Below are positions 6,722 through 12,889 of a stretch of DNA of 12,889 nt, piece by piece (position 1 is the first letter of the stretch; each line of letters opens with the position of its first letter). A program made the translations under genes and the position numbers. Source of the stretch: an uncultured Pelosinus sp. (lineage in GTDB: Bacteria; Bacillota; Negativicutes; Sporomusales; Acetonemataceae); NCBI GenBank assembly GCA_900542835.1, contig UQPB01000065.1, positions 1-12,889 of the forward strand, read 5' to 3'. The notes beneath the pieces were generated by a model, which searched no databases, was not told the origin of the DNA, and worked only from the letters and a program-made list of their open reading frames with translations.

Positions 6722-6899
6722 GTTCTCTTCTCCTCCTCAAAATCGGTAACCCGCGGTTTACTCTGTTTAGCTTTTTTACATCCAGTCAAGTCTAATTGTC
6801 GCCCCTTTCCGACTGTTTAGAGACATAAAAAAATTCAAACAGTTAACTCGTATGTTTATTCGCTGCCAGCGACTATTTTCCTGCCGGATACGGAAGAAA
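6722..6899 (-). promoter_or_regulatory. Upstream region of tctC with repeated CTGTTTAG motifs
   Basis: A 178-nt non-coding gap, longer than others in this gene run, so a separate tctC promoter is plausible. CTGTTTAG occurs twice on the plus strand (6763-6770 and 6813-6820), exactly 50 bp apart. ACTGTTT (6812-6818) also has its perfect inverse AAACAGT at 6837-6843. These could be operator half-sites. TTGACT is present on the minus strand near 6785, but no convincing -10 box follows at standard spacing. GCCGGAT (6883-6889) and ATCCGGC (6906-6912) form an inverted repeat across the peptidase stop codon without a T tract. Confidence 0.35.
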
Positions 6900-7874
6900 C
6901 TAAAAATCCGGCCCGCCGCTTTGAACCTCCCGGCAGCATTTAAATCCAGCCAGGCTCGAAGCAGCCCTGACAGCCCGCAGCATCGCCTGTTCCATCGCCT
7001 GGGCTGCCAGCAAGCCGACTGTGCTGATGTCGGCAGCAACGGACCCGGCCGCCAGAGTGAAAATTGTATCGCCATCAAACAACGTATGCGCCGGGCGCAT
7101 CGTCCGCGCGTAGCCATTGTGTGCCATTGATGCCACTTTATTGGCCTGAGCCTTAGTCAGGCTGGCATTAGTTAAAACGGCGCCAATCGTGGTGTTGCCG
7201 TTAAAAACCTTAACCGGCTGCCCGCATTGCCGGATCATGCCCAGCTCGCTGTTTAAAAAGGCAAACGGAGCCTCCTGATAGGCACCGGCAATCACTTCGC
7301 CGGTGCAGGGGTTGACGACATCCCCCAGGCAGTTGACTGCCACTACCGCGCCGACAAGGAGAGAGCCGGCCTGCACGCAGGCGGCGCCCAAACCGCCTTT
7401 CATGGCATGAGCCGGGCCGAAAAACTTGCCCACAGTCGCGCCGGTGCCGGCACCGGCAGTACCTTCGGCAAAGCCGCCTGCCTGAGCCGCCACACAAGCC
7501 TGATAGCCCATAGCCTTATCGGGGCGCCGCCGGCTGTCGCCGCAGCTAAGGTCAAACAAAACGGCCGCCGGCACAATTGGCACCTTAGCAACGCCGACAT
7601 CGAAGCCGATGTCGTTTTCCTCCAGATACTGCATTACACCTGCCGCCGCGTCAAGGCCATAGGCGCTGCCACCGGCCAGCAAAACGGCATGAACCTTGTC
7701 AACATAATTCTCAGGCCGCAGCAGATCGGTCTCACGGGTTCCCGGCGCGCCTCCCCGCACATCGACACCGGCGACGGCCCCCTGCCCGCAAAGGATGACC
7801 GTACAGCCTGTAGCCGCCGTCATATCCTGCGCGTTCCCAATTTGAAAACCCGCAATCTCCGTTATCTTTCTCAT
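6900..7874 (-). CDS. P1/S58-family peptidase (DmpA/NylC-like N-terminal nucleophile hydrolase)
   Basis: A 324-residue protein with the P1 family landmarks. These are AVLLAGGSAYGLDAAAGVM (about 63-81), GAGTGATVGK (about 141-150), GGLGAA (160-165) and, decisively, NGNTTIGAVLTNA (about 225-237). HNGYARTMRPAHTLFDGDTIF (about 252-272) follows. Relatives self-cleave to create an N-terminal Ser or Thr nucleophile. In NylC the cut is between Asn and Thr, and the equivalent bond here is Asn227-Thr228. DmpA members are aminopeptidases, others act on beta-peptides, and NylC hydrolyses nylon oligomers. The true substrate here is unknown. No signal peptide is seen, so it is cytoplasmic. ATG at 7874 follows GGGGAG by about 9-10 nt, and the antiporter stop is 33 nt upstream, so the two are probably co-transcribed. 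Confidence 0.9.
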   Translation of the reverse strand: MRKITEIAGFQIGNAQDMTAATGCTVILCGQGAVAGVDVRGGAPGTRETDLLRPENYVDKVHAVLLAGGSAYGLDAAAGVMQYLEENDIGFDVGVAKVPIVPAAVLFDLSCGDSRRRPDKAMGYQACVAAQAGGFAEGTAGAGTGATVGKFFGPAHAMKGGLGAACVQAGSLLVGAVVAVNCLGDVVNPCTGEVIAGAYQEAPFAFLNSELGMIRQCGQPVKVFNGNTTIGAVLTNASLTKAQANKVASMAHNGYARTMRPAHTLFDGDTIFTLAAGSVAADISTVGLLAAQAMEQAMLRAVRAASSLAGFKCCREVQSGGPDF

Positions 7875-7907
7875 CGGTGCACTCTCCCCGTGTCGGCTGT
7901 CATGCCG

Positions 7908-9926
7908 CTATTCAACATATTCGTACAGCGTAATGCTTTCGATATTATTGACAAACCGCCGCAGCTCCTTGGCCTGCTCCCGGCTGATTTCGCCATCCTC
8001 AAGCATGCGCCGGATCTCGGAACGTTCAATATCCATGATCTGCAGCCGCAAATCCTCCTTCTGCTCATCCCGTTTCTGCCGGTTCTGACGCCGCGGCTTT
8101 TGCAGCCGTTCCATCATCGTCCGGTACTCAGCCATCACGCGGTAAATGCTTTTGGTGCTTTGCGGATGATTTTTAACATAGTTCTCCAAAAAGTAATAAG
8201 CCGCCTGCAGGGCCTGCCATTGAGCAGCTTGGGCCAGCAGCGCCTGGGTGGAATCCGCCTTTACCGGACTTGCCGCCGGCAGGCTCTGCCGCCAGTCGCG
8301 GATCAACTGCTGCAGTGAATACCAGAAGTCGGAACCGGCATTGGCCAGTAAGGCATGCTCACGGCGATTCAACGCTTCTTCCAGCAGGCTGAGTACAGCG
8401 GCGTCAATTTCCTGCCTGTCTCTGCGCTGCCGGACATGGAGGCGCTCCTCTTTCAAGGCCCGCAGCCGGATCGCGGTCAACCGTCGCTGCTGAAATCTCG
8501 TTTCCGTTGAAAGCTCCAGATCGATCTGCCTGATTCTTGACCGGTATTCATTAATCAACTCATAGGCGGCAGCCCGGTTTTCCTCCTTCATTTCCAGCTT
8601 GATCCGGCGGATGACCTCAAGAAAAAACGTCTTCTTGATCAGGCTGAAATCTGCTGCCGGCTTGCCACCGGCTTCCTTCTTGCCCAGCAGCGGCAGGCAG
8701 AAGGTAGCCGCGAGCAAGGTAAACAGAATAACGCCGGCGGCGATAAAAATCAACAGGGGGCGTTGCGGAAACGGTTCACCGTTGGCTAACAGGTACGGCA
8801 CCGACAAGACACCGGCCATGGTGACTGCCCCCCGGACGCCGGTCAGGCTGATCAGCAGCGCCGTTCGCCAGTCCGGCTTAATCGCGTATCTGGCCTGATC
8901 GCTGCGACAATAATCAAGGCAGAAAAACCAGCGCGACCAGACAAACCGGATTGCCAGGATGACCAGGCTGACCGCGGCCACATAGCCGATATCGCGGAGC
9001 GACCCCTGACTCCAGGCACTGATTTCACCGGAGATCGACGCGGGAATATTCAGCCCCAGCAGCAAAAAGACCAAGCCGTTAAGAACAAACAGGGCCAGCG
9101 ACCAAATATGTTCCGTCAGTACCTGCTCTTCGGCGAGTATGGTCTCTGTCCGCTCCCTGATCAGCGAATGCACCAGTCCGGCGGCGACTACGGCAATTAC
9201 ACCGGAAGCGCCCAGAAATTCCTCACTGACAATGTATACCAAAAACGGCGTCAGGATCTGCAGCAGCGCGTGGAAGGTCACATCGGCAATTCCCTGCCGC
9301 CGCAGCGCAAACCGGACTAGAATCACGCCAAAGCCAAGCGCCAGGCCCAGAACCGCTCCGGCAAAAAACTTATAACCAAAATCCAGCAGTGCTTCCGATA
9401 ACACAAAATGACCGGTTACCACTGCCGCAACCGCGTAATTAAACGCAACCAGGCCGGATGCGTCGTTAATCAGGGACTCGCCTCTGACCAACGCCAATAT
9501 TTGATGTGGCAGCCGGACCCGTCTGGCAATGCCGTTGACAGCAACCGGATCGGTCGGCGACAGAATCGCCGCCAGCGCGAACGCCGCCGGCAGCGGCATG
9601 CCGGGTATCATCCAGTAAATAAAATAGCCGCCGCCAAGAGTTGTCAGCACGACCAGGACAATGGCGTTTCCCAGGATCGGCGCCCGCATTTGCCAAAGCT
9701 CCTCGCGGGAAAAACGGCTGCCGTCATTATACAGCAGCGGGGCTACAAACAGCAGCAAAAACCACTCTGTTTCCATCTCAAAGGAAATTTCCGGCATGGC
9801 GGCCGCCAGCGCTATACCCATGGCAATTTGCGTAAGCGCACTGGGAATCGCAGTAATATAATGGCTGACAATATTGGAAATCAGCAGCAGGAAGAGCAAT
9901 AGCAAGGTCAATAACAACAAATCCAA
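7908..9926 (-). CDS. NhaP/NhaK-type Na+(K+)/H+ antiporter (CPA1)
   Basis: A 672-residue inner-membrane antiporter. Residues 1-415 hold about 12-13 membrane segments. They include the CPA1 signatures LSPTDPVAV (Asp126), GESLINDASGLVAF (Asn154-Asp155, the ion-binding pair) and LTGVRGAVTMAG (Arg365). Residues about 430-672 form a charged, helical cytoplasmic tail, likely partly coiled coil, ending with a conserved-looking YEYVE. Total length matches B. subtilis NhaK-like members (about 670). It should exchange Na+ or K+ for H+. The start codon is TTG at 9926, 8 nt after GAGGAG (9935-9940); no ATG or GTG with a comparable site is nearby. It follows the histidine kinase by 101 nt with no clear terminator or promoter between, so it may be read from the regulator promoter. 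Confidence 0.93.
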   Translation of the reverse strand: MDLLLLTLLLLFLLLISNIVSHYITAIPSALTQIAMGIALAAAMPEISFEMETEWFLLLFVAPLLYNDGSRFSREELWQMRAPILGNAIVLVVLTTLGGGYFIYWMIPGMPLPAAFALAAILSPTDPVAVNGIARRVRLPHQILALVRGESLINDASGLVAFNYAVAAVVTGHFVLSEALLDFGYKFFAGAVLGLALGFGVILVRFALRRQGIADVTFHALLQILTPFLVYIVSEEFLGASGVIAVVAAGLVHSLIRERTETILAEEQVLTEHIWSLALFVLNGLVFLLLGLNIPASISGEISAWSQGSLRDIGYVAAVSLVILAIRFVWSRWFFCLDYCRSDQARYAIKPDWRTALLISLTGVRGAVTMAGVLSVPYLLANGEPFPQRPLLIFIAAGVILFTLLAATFCLPLLGKKEAGGKPAADFSLIKKTFFLEVIRRIKLEMKEENRAAAYELINEYRSRIRQIDLELSTETRFQQRRLTAIRLRALKEERLHVRQRRDRQEIDAAVLSLLEEALNRREHALLANAGSDFWYSLQQLIRDWRQSLPAASPVKADSTQALLAQAAQWQALQAAYYFLENYVKNHPQSTKSIYRVMAEYRTMMERLQKPRRQNRQKRDEQKEDLRLQIMDIERSEIRRMLEDGEISREQAKELRRFVNNIESITLYEYVE

Positions 9927-9934
9927 TTGGCTAT

Positions 9935-9940
9935 CTCCTC
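9935..9940 (-). promoter_or_regulatory. Ribosome binding site for the TTG start of the antiporter
   Basis: GAGGAG lies 8 nt before TTG (9926-9924). This supports a TTG initiation codon. Confidence 0.7.
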
Positions 9941-10027
9941 TTTGGCAGTTCGGGTACCCTTCTCCCCGTTCCCCCGGCCCTATCCGGAAAAAGCCGTTCA
10001 GAATGAAGCCACGGTAGTTTCCTTAAG

Positions 10028-11413
10028 TTAAGAAAGTCCGTTGTCTCCGTGCCGCGGCGGCCGCAGCGGCAGAAAGAAGTGGAATTGCGTTCCCTGCCCC
10101 GGCTGGCTCACAACGCTGACCGAGCCGCCATGACACTCAATAATCCATTTAACGATTGGCAAGCCGAGGCCGGATCCAAATTGTTCCCCCCGCTTGCGGG
10201 ACGGATCTGCCTGATAGAAGCGGCGCCAGATTTTATCGATATGTTCGGGAGCAATGCCAATGCCATTATCGGCGACAATGCCGTCTATCCCTGCAGTGCC
10301 GCGACGCAGTGTCAGCTTGATCCAGCCGCCTTCCCGGCCGTATCGAACCGCATTCTGCAGCAGATTCAACAGCAGCCGCAGCATTGACGTCTCATCTGCA
10401 AGTAAAACCAGTTCCGCCTCAATCTCGCTCTCAATTGTTATCTGCTTTGGCTGCGCCAAAACGCGAACTTCATCTGCCGCCATTTCCGCCAGTTCGCTAA
10501 GGTTTACCGTCTCGAACCGCAGCTTTTCCGCCTGCTGATCAGCCCGCGCCAGCAACAGCAGTGAAGAAATCAGCGTGTTCATCTTCTTGGCCTGCTGCCA
10601 GATAACCTGCAGCGCATCCGCCATTTCCGGCTCATTTCCCGCCTGCGCCAGACCATACTCGGCATGGGCCAGGATAACAGCAACCGGTGTCCGCAATTCA
10701 TGCGAGGCGTCGGCGGTAAACTGCCGCTCCGCCTGAAAGGAATGCTGCAACCGGTCCAGCATGTAATCAAACGTCTGAGCCAGATCGTATATCTCGTCCT
10801 TGCTGCCCTGCAATTGAATGCGTTTCGATAAATCGCCGCTGTTCTCAATCTCGGCGGCGGTACGGCGAATCAGGCTGACCGGCGCAAACGCGCTTTTGGT
10901 TATCAGCCAGCCGCCGCAGCCGGCCAGTATGACCAGAAACGGAAACAGCAGCAGACAAACCCCCAGGATCTGATTGCGCGTCTCATAGCTGGAGCTCAGG
11001 GATATCGCGCCGCGAATCCACAGCGTCTCAGGTCCTTTGGCGCTGATAAACAGATCATAGACCAGCCAGCTGCCGCCGTCAGTTTCGGCTGTCTGCAGCC
11101 GTTCGGACTGAAACGGCACACTGACGCTCAATCCGGCCGGACTCTGTCCGGCCAGCCGCCGCCCGTCCGCCGCATACAAAGCAATATGAATGCCATCGTC
11201 GAAATAATTGAGCTTCTCCAGATCAAGCCTGCCATCGCGATAGCGAATGTCCTCCGCCGCGTCGTAAACCTCGTCCTCCAGTTCCCGCTGCAGTTCAAGC
11301 ACCAGCAGTTTATCAGTACTGAAAAGAATCGCTGTCAGGATAATCGCCAGGATAAATACAATCAGGCCGGTATACCAGAGCGTAATTTTTACCTTTATTG
11401 ACAGCGGCTTCAT
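10028..11413 (-). CDS. Membrane-bound sensor histidine kinase (HAMP-HisKA-HATPase)
   Basis: 461 residues. Transmembrane helix 1 is at about 10-31, an extracytoplasmic sensor loop at about 33-147 and helix 2 at about 148-171. A HAMP linker (about 172-226) and HisKA follow, with FTADASHELRTP carrying the phosphorylated His238. The ATPase domain shows the N box LLNLLQNAVRYG (Asn354), the G1 box ADNGIGIAP (about 381-389), the F box IWRRFYQAD and the G2 box GSGLGLPIVKW. It has the layout of QseC/CusS-like kinases. Its ATG overlaps the regulator stop in ATGA (11410-11413), so the pair is translationally coupled. The sensor loop has no recognised ligand domain and the stimulus is unknown. The divergent PepSY protein may interact with it (inference). 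Confidence 0.95.
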   Translation of the reverse strand: MKPLSIKVKITLWYTGLIVFILAIILTAILFSTDKLLVLELQRELEDEVYDAAEDIRYRDGRLDLEKLNYFDDGIHIALYAADGRRLAGQSPAGLSVSVPFQSERLQTAETDGGSWLVYDLFISAKGPETLWIRGAISLSSSYETRNQILGVCLLLFPFLVILAGCGGWLITKSAFAPVSLIRRTAAEIENSGDLSKRIQLQGSKDEIYDLAQTFDYMLDRLQHSFQAERQFTADASHELRTPVAVILAHAEYGLAQAGNEPEMADALQVIWQQAKKMNTLISSLLLLARADQQAEKLRFETVNLSELAEMAADEVRVLAQPKQITIESEIEAELVLLADETSMLRLLLNLLQNAVRYGREGGWIKLTLRRGTAGIDGIVADNGIGIAPEHIDKIWRRFYQADPSRKRGEQFGSGLGLPIVKWIIECHGGSVSVVSQPGQGTQFHFFLPLRPPRHGDNGLS

Positions 11414-12084
11414 CCATTCACCTGCAATACATAGCCGGCTCCGCGGACAGTATGGATCAGCTTTGGCTCAAAGTCATCATCAATCTTGCGGCGCAAATAA
11501 CGGATATAGACATTGATGACATTGGAGTCGCCGGCAAAGTCGTAATTCCAGATATGCTGCTCAATTTTTTCCCGTGAGAGAACGATTCCCTGATTACGCA
11601 GCAAATACTCGAGTATCGCGAATTCCCTGGCCGACAGGCTGATCGCCTTACCGCCGCGGACGACGCTGCGGCTGCTGAACGTTACAGTCAGATCGGCAAC
11701 CGAAACCGTATCGGAACGGACATCGCTGCAGCGTCGCATCAGCACCCGGATACGCGCTAACAGCTCGTCAAAGGCAAACGGTTTGATCAGGTAATCATCG
11801 GCGCCGGCATCCAGTCCTTTCACCCGGTCACCGACACTGTCCCTGGCGGTGAGCAGCAATACCGGTACACGCTGACCGCTGCCGCGCATGGTCTGCAGCA
11901 GGGAAATGCCATCCTGACCGGGCAGCATCCAGTCGAGAATCACCAGATCATAGACAGCCGCCGCCAGATACGCTTCCGCCTCCAGGCCATCACCGGCGGC
12001 GTCGACAGCATAGCCGGATTGCTCCAGACGCTTTTGCAGCAGCGCCCGCAGGCTTGTCTCGTCCTCAACAATCAGAATGCGCAT
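11410..12084 (-). CDS. OmpR/PhoB-family response regulator
   Basis: 224 residues. The receiver domain (1-115) has the acidic pair Glu8-Asp9, phospho-acceptor Asp51 in LVILDWMLPGQDG, Thr79 and Lys101 in LIKPFAFDEL. A winged-helix DNA-binding domain (about 126-222) contains LSAREFAILEYLLRN and the recognition region NVINVYIRYLRRKID, ending with the wing HTVRGAGYVL. The domain order and length are those of CusR/QseB-like regulators. First gene of the regulator-kinase pair. It is transcribed from an extended -10 promoter at 12116-12124 in the region shared with the PepSY gene, where a direct repeat that could be its own binding site lies. Its ribosome binding site (GGGGGCGGA) is weak compared with neighbouring genes. 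Confidence 0.96.
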   Translation of the reverse strand: MRILIVEDETSLRALLQKRLEQSGYAVDAAGDGLEAEAYLAAAVYDLVILDWMLPGQDGISLLQTMRGSGQRVPVLLLTARDSVGDRVKGLDAGADDYLIKPFAFDELLARIRVLMRRCSDVRSDTVSVADLTVTFSSRSVVRGGKAISLSAREFAILEYLLRNQGIVLSREKIEQHIWNYDFAGDSNVINVYIRYLRRKIDDDFEPKLIHTVRGAGYVLQVNG

Positions 12085-12115
12085 AATCCGCCCCCGTTCT
12101 TTTCTTCTCCCCTAA

Positions 12116-12124
12116 ATTATAACA
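12116..12124 (-). promoter_or_regulatory. Extended -10 promoter of the regulator-kinase pair
   Basis: TGT followed directly by TATAAT (12121-12116) on the minus strand gives an extended -10 element. No good -35 box is found at 17-18 nt, but an eight-base T run (12141-12148) lies upstream. Transcription would begin near 12109. Confidence 0.65.
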
Positions 12125-12158
12125 TAAAAATTCAGCTGCGAAAAAAAAGCCGTCCGCA

Positions 12159-12177
12159 TTAATCTGGCTTTAATCTG
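12159..12177 (+). promoter_or_regulatory. Direct-repeat operator, likely for the adjacent OmpR-family regulator
   Basis: TTAATCTG occurs at 12159-12166 and again at 12170-12177, an 11-bp period (one helical turn). This is the geometry bound by dimers of PhoB/PmrA-type regulators. A further TTAAT starts at 12190. The second copy covers the -35 position of the PepSY promoter, which has no consensus -35 of its own. That is typical of activation by this family. Confidence 0.6.
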
Positions 12178-12193
12178 CGCGGGTTACACTTAA

Positions 12194-12199
12194 TACAAT
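12194..12199 (+). promoter_or_regulatory. -10 box of the PepSY gene promoter
   Basis: TACAAT, one mismatch from TATAAT, 17 nt after the poor -35 region TAATCT (12171-12176), which lies inside the second TTAATCTG repeat. Transcription would start near 12206, just before the ribosome binding site AAGGAGG (12211-12217). Confidence 0.55.
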
Positions 12200-12225
12200 A
12201 TCAGATACACAAGGAGGCAACAGCC

Positions 12226-12699
12226 ATGAACAAACGATTTCTTGCAGCGCTTTGCGCCGCCGGCGTATTAACGGTTTCCGCCACGGCACTGGCGGCGATA
12301 ACTGAACAAACGGCAACCGAAATTGCCGCAAAATGGGTTCCCGCGTCGGCGGAGCATATGTTGACAAAGCCGGATGGCAATGAATACGAAGTCGAGTTTT
12401 TGCATAAAGGCACAAACGAGAAATATAAAATTGAGGTCAATAAGCAAACCGCTGCCGTAACCGAAGTCAAGACCAAACGGCTCGACAACCGCGGCAGTCA
12501 ACTGGTCAGTCTCGATGAGACTGTCGTCCGCGATATCGTCCGCAGCGAATATCCCGACGCGGTCATCCGTTCCGTCAAACTAGACCGGGACGACGGCCTG
12601 CAAAAATTCGAGGTAAAGTTTACCGCCGGTAACCTGCGGGGAGAAATGGAGATCAATCCCGAAACCGGCGTTATCATTGAGAGAGAACTCCATTACTAA
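12226..12699 (+). CDS. Secreted protein with two PepSY domains
   Basis: 157 residues. A Sec signal peptide (KR, then a hydrophobic core, cleavage after Ala-Leu-Ala at about 23) is followed by two PepSY-like units. The first (about 26-84) contains EYEVEFLHKG and YKIEVNKQTAAVTEV. The second (about 94-157) contains LQKFEVKFTAG and GEMEINPETGVIIERELHY. The (I/V)xVNxxTGxV ending of each unit is the family mark. PepSY proteins are extracytoplasmic and often sit next to two-component systems as targets or modulators, but their biochemical role is mostly unknown. The ATG follows AAGGAGG by 8 nt. It is divergent from the regulator-kinase pair, with the shared repeat at 12159-12177. It is the only plus-strand gene in the window. 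Confidence 0.88.
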   Translation: MNKRFLAALCAAGVLTVSATALAAITEQTATEIAAKWVPASAEHMLTKPDGNEYEVEFLHKGTNEKYKIEVNKQTAAVTEVKTKRLDNRGSQLVSLDETVVRDIVRSEYPDAVIRSVKLDRDDGLQKFEVKFTAGNLRGEMEINPETGVIIERELHY

Positions 12700-12703
12700 A
12701 CAG

Positions 12704-12889
12704 CCTTATTTGCCAGGCCGTTCAAAAAGCGCCAGATACCAGGCGGACTCGCGAGCCCGGCAGCGACGCGTACGAAAGGTACGCCAGCAAGGGGATCGCG
12801 AGTCCATTGCGCAACACTAAGGCGCTTTAGCGCCTTCAGTTTGTTGAAAAACCTTATTACCAGGCCGTTCAGAAAGCCCCAGATACTAG
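12704..12889. repeat. Hairpin-rich intergenic repeat flanked by a 38-base direct repeat
   Basis: Bases 12704-12742 and 12852-12889 are a direct repeat (CCTTATT, then CCAGGCCGTTC and CCAGATAC) with one gap and about four mismatches, 148 bases apart. Between them are three perfect inverted repeats. GGACTCGCGA (12745-12754) pairs with TCGCGAGTCC (12796-12805). It encloses GCGTAC-GAAAG-GTACGC (12768-12784). AAGGCGC-TTTA-GCGCCTT (12819-12836) follows. The last part matches 404-435. The element may also serve as a transcript end for the PepSY gene. The array may continue beyond the window. Confidence 0.75.

Noticed and set aside
6722..6899. A sigma-54 promoter upstream of tctC
   Set aside because: TGGCAG occurs on the minus strand, but the matching TTGC element at the required spacing is absent.
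7407..8318. A 303-codon plus-strand open frame across the peptidase-antiporter junction
   Set aside because: It overlaps two well-supported minus-strand genes, and its translation is rich in His, Gln and Arg, as in shadow frames.
9927..10027. A terminator and new promoter between the histidine kinase and the antiporter
   Set aside because: Only a weak TTCCTTAA/TTAAGAA symmetry without a T tract is present, and no -35/-10 pair is seen.

Overview
The window looks like chromosomal DNA from a GC-moderate, Gram-positive-lineage bacterium, most likely a Negativicute of the Sporomusa type. This is an inference. It rests on a T-box leader RNA, strong AAGGAGG-type ribosome binding sites used with GTG and TTG starts, a tripartite tricarboxylate transporter (TTT) with a lipoprotein binding protein, and families of short intergenic repeats. 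No rRNA, tRNA, CRISPR array, transposase or phage gene is visible.

Layout. Bases 1-330 hold two tandem copies (174-base period) of a CCTCCGTG-rich inverted-repeat element. A factor-independent terminator (337-376) and a fragment of a second repeat family (404-435) follow. All genes from 480 to 12084 lie on the minus strand. At 480-2177 is a CstA-family transporter, preceded by a consensus promoter (2606-2634) and a roughly 350-nt T-box leader ending in a terminator (2241-2590). A third copy of the first repeat (2761-2880) and a palindrome (2903-2920) separate it from a metabolic block. In transcription order (right to left) this block is: response regulator, histidine kinase, NhaP-type Na+/H+ antiporter, P1/S58-family peptidase, then after 178 nt tctC, tctB, tctA and an RraA-like aldolase. 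Divergent from the response regulator, on the plus strand, is a secreted PepSY-domain protein (12226-12699). The window closes in a hairpin-rich intergenic repeat (12704-12889).

How the parts may work together. The two-component system and the PepSY protein share a 140-nt divergent promoter region. It carries an 11-bp-period direct repeat exactly where an OmpR-family regulator would activate the PepSY promoter. TctC/TctB/TctA should import a carboxylate with cation coupling. The RraA-like enzyme could cleave or decarboxylate a 2-oxo acid derived from it. The NylC/DmpA-like hydrolase could release or process an amide-linked substrate, and the antiporter sits in the same gene run. The substrate cannot be read from the sequence. 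cstA is separately controlled by uncharged tRNA through the T-box, which suggests that this member takes up amino acids or peptides, or answers amino-acid shortage.
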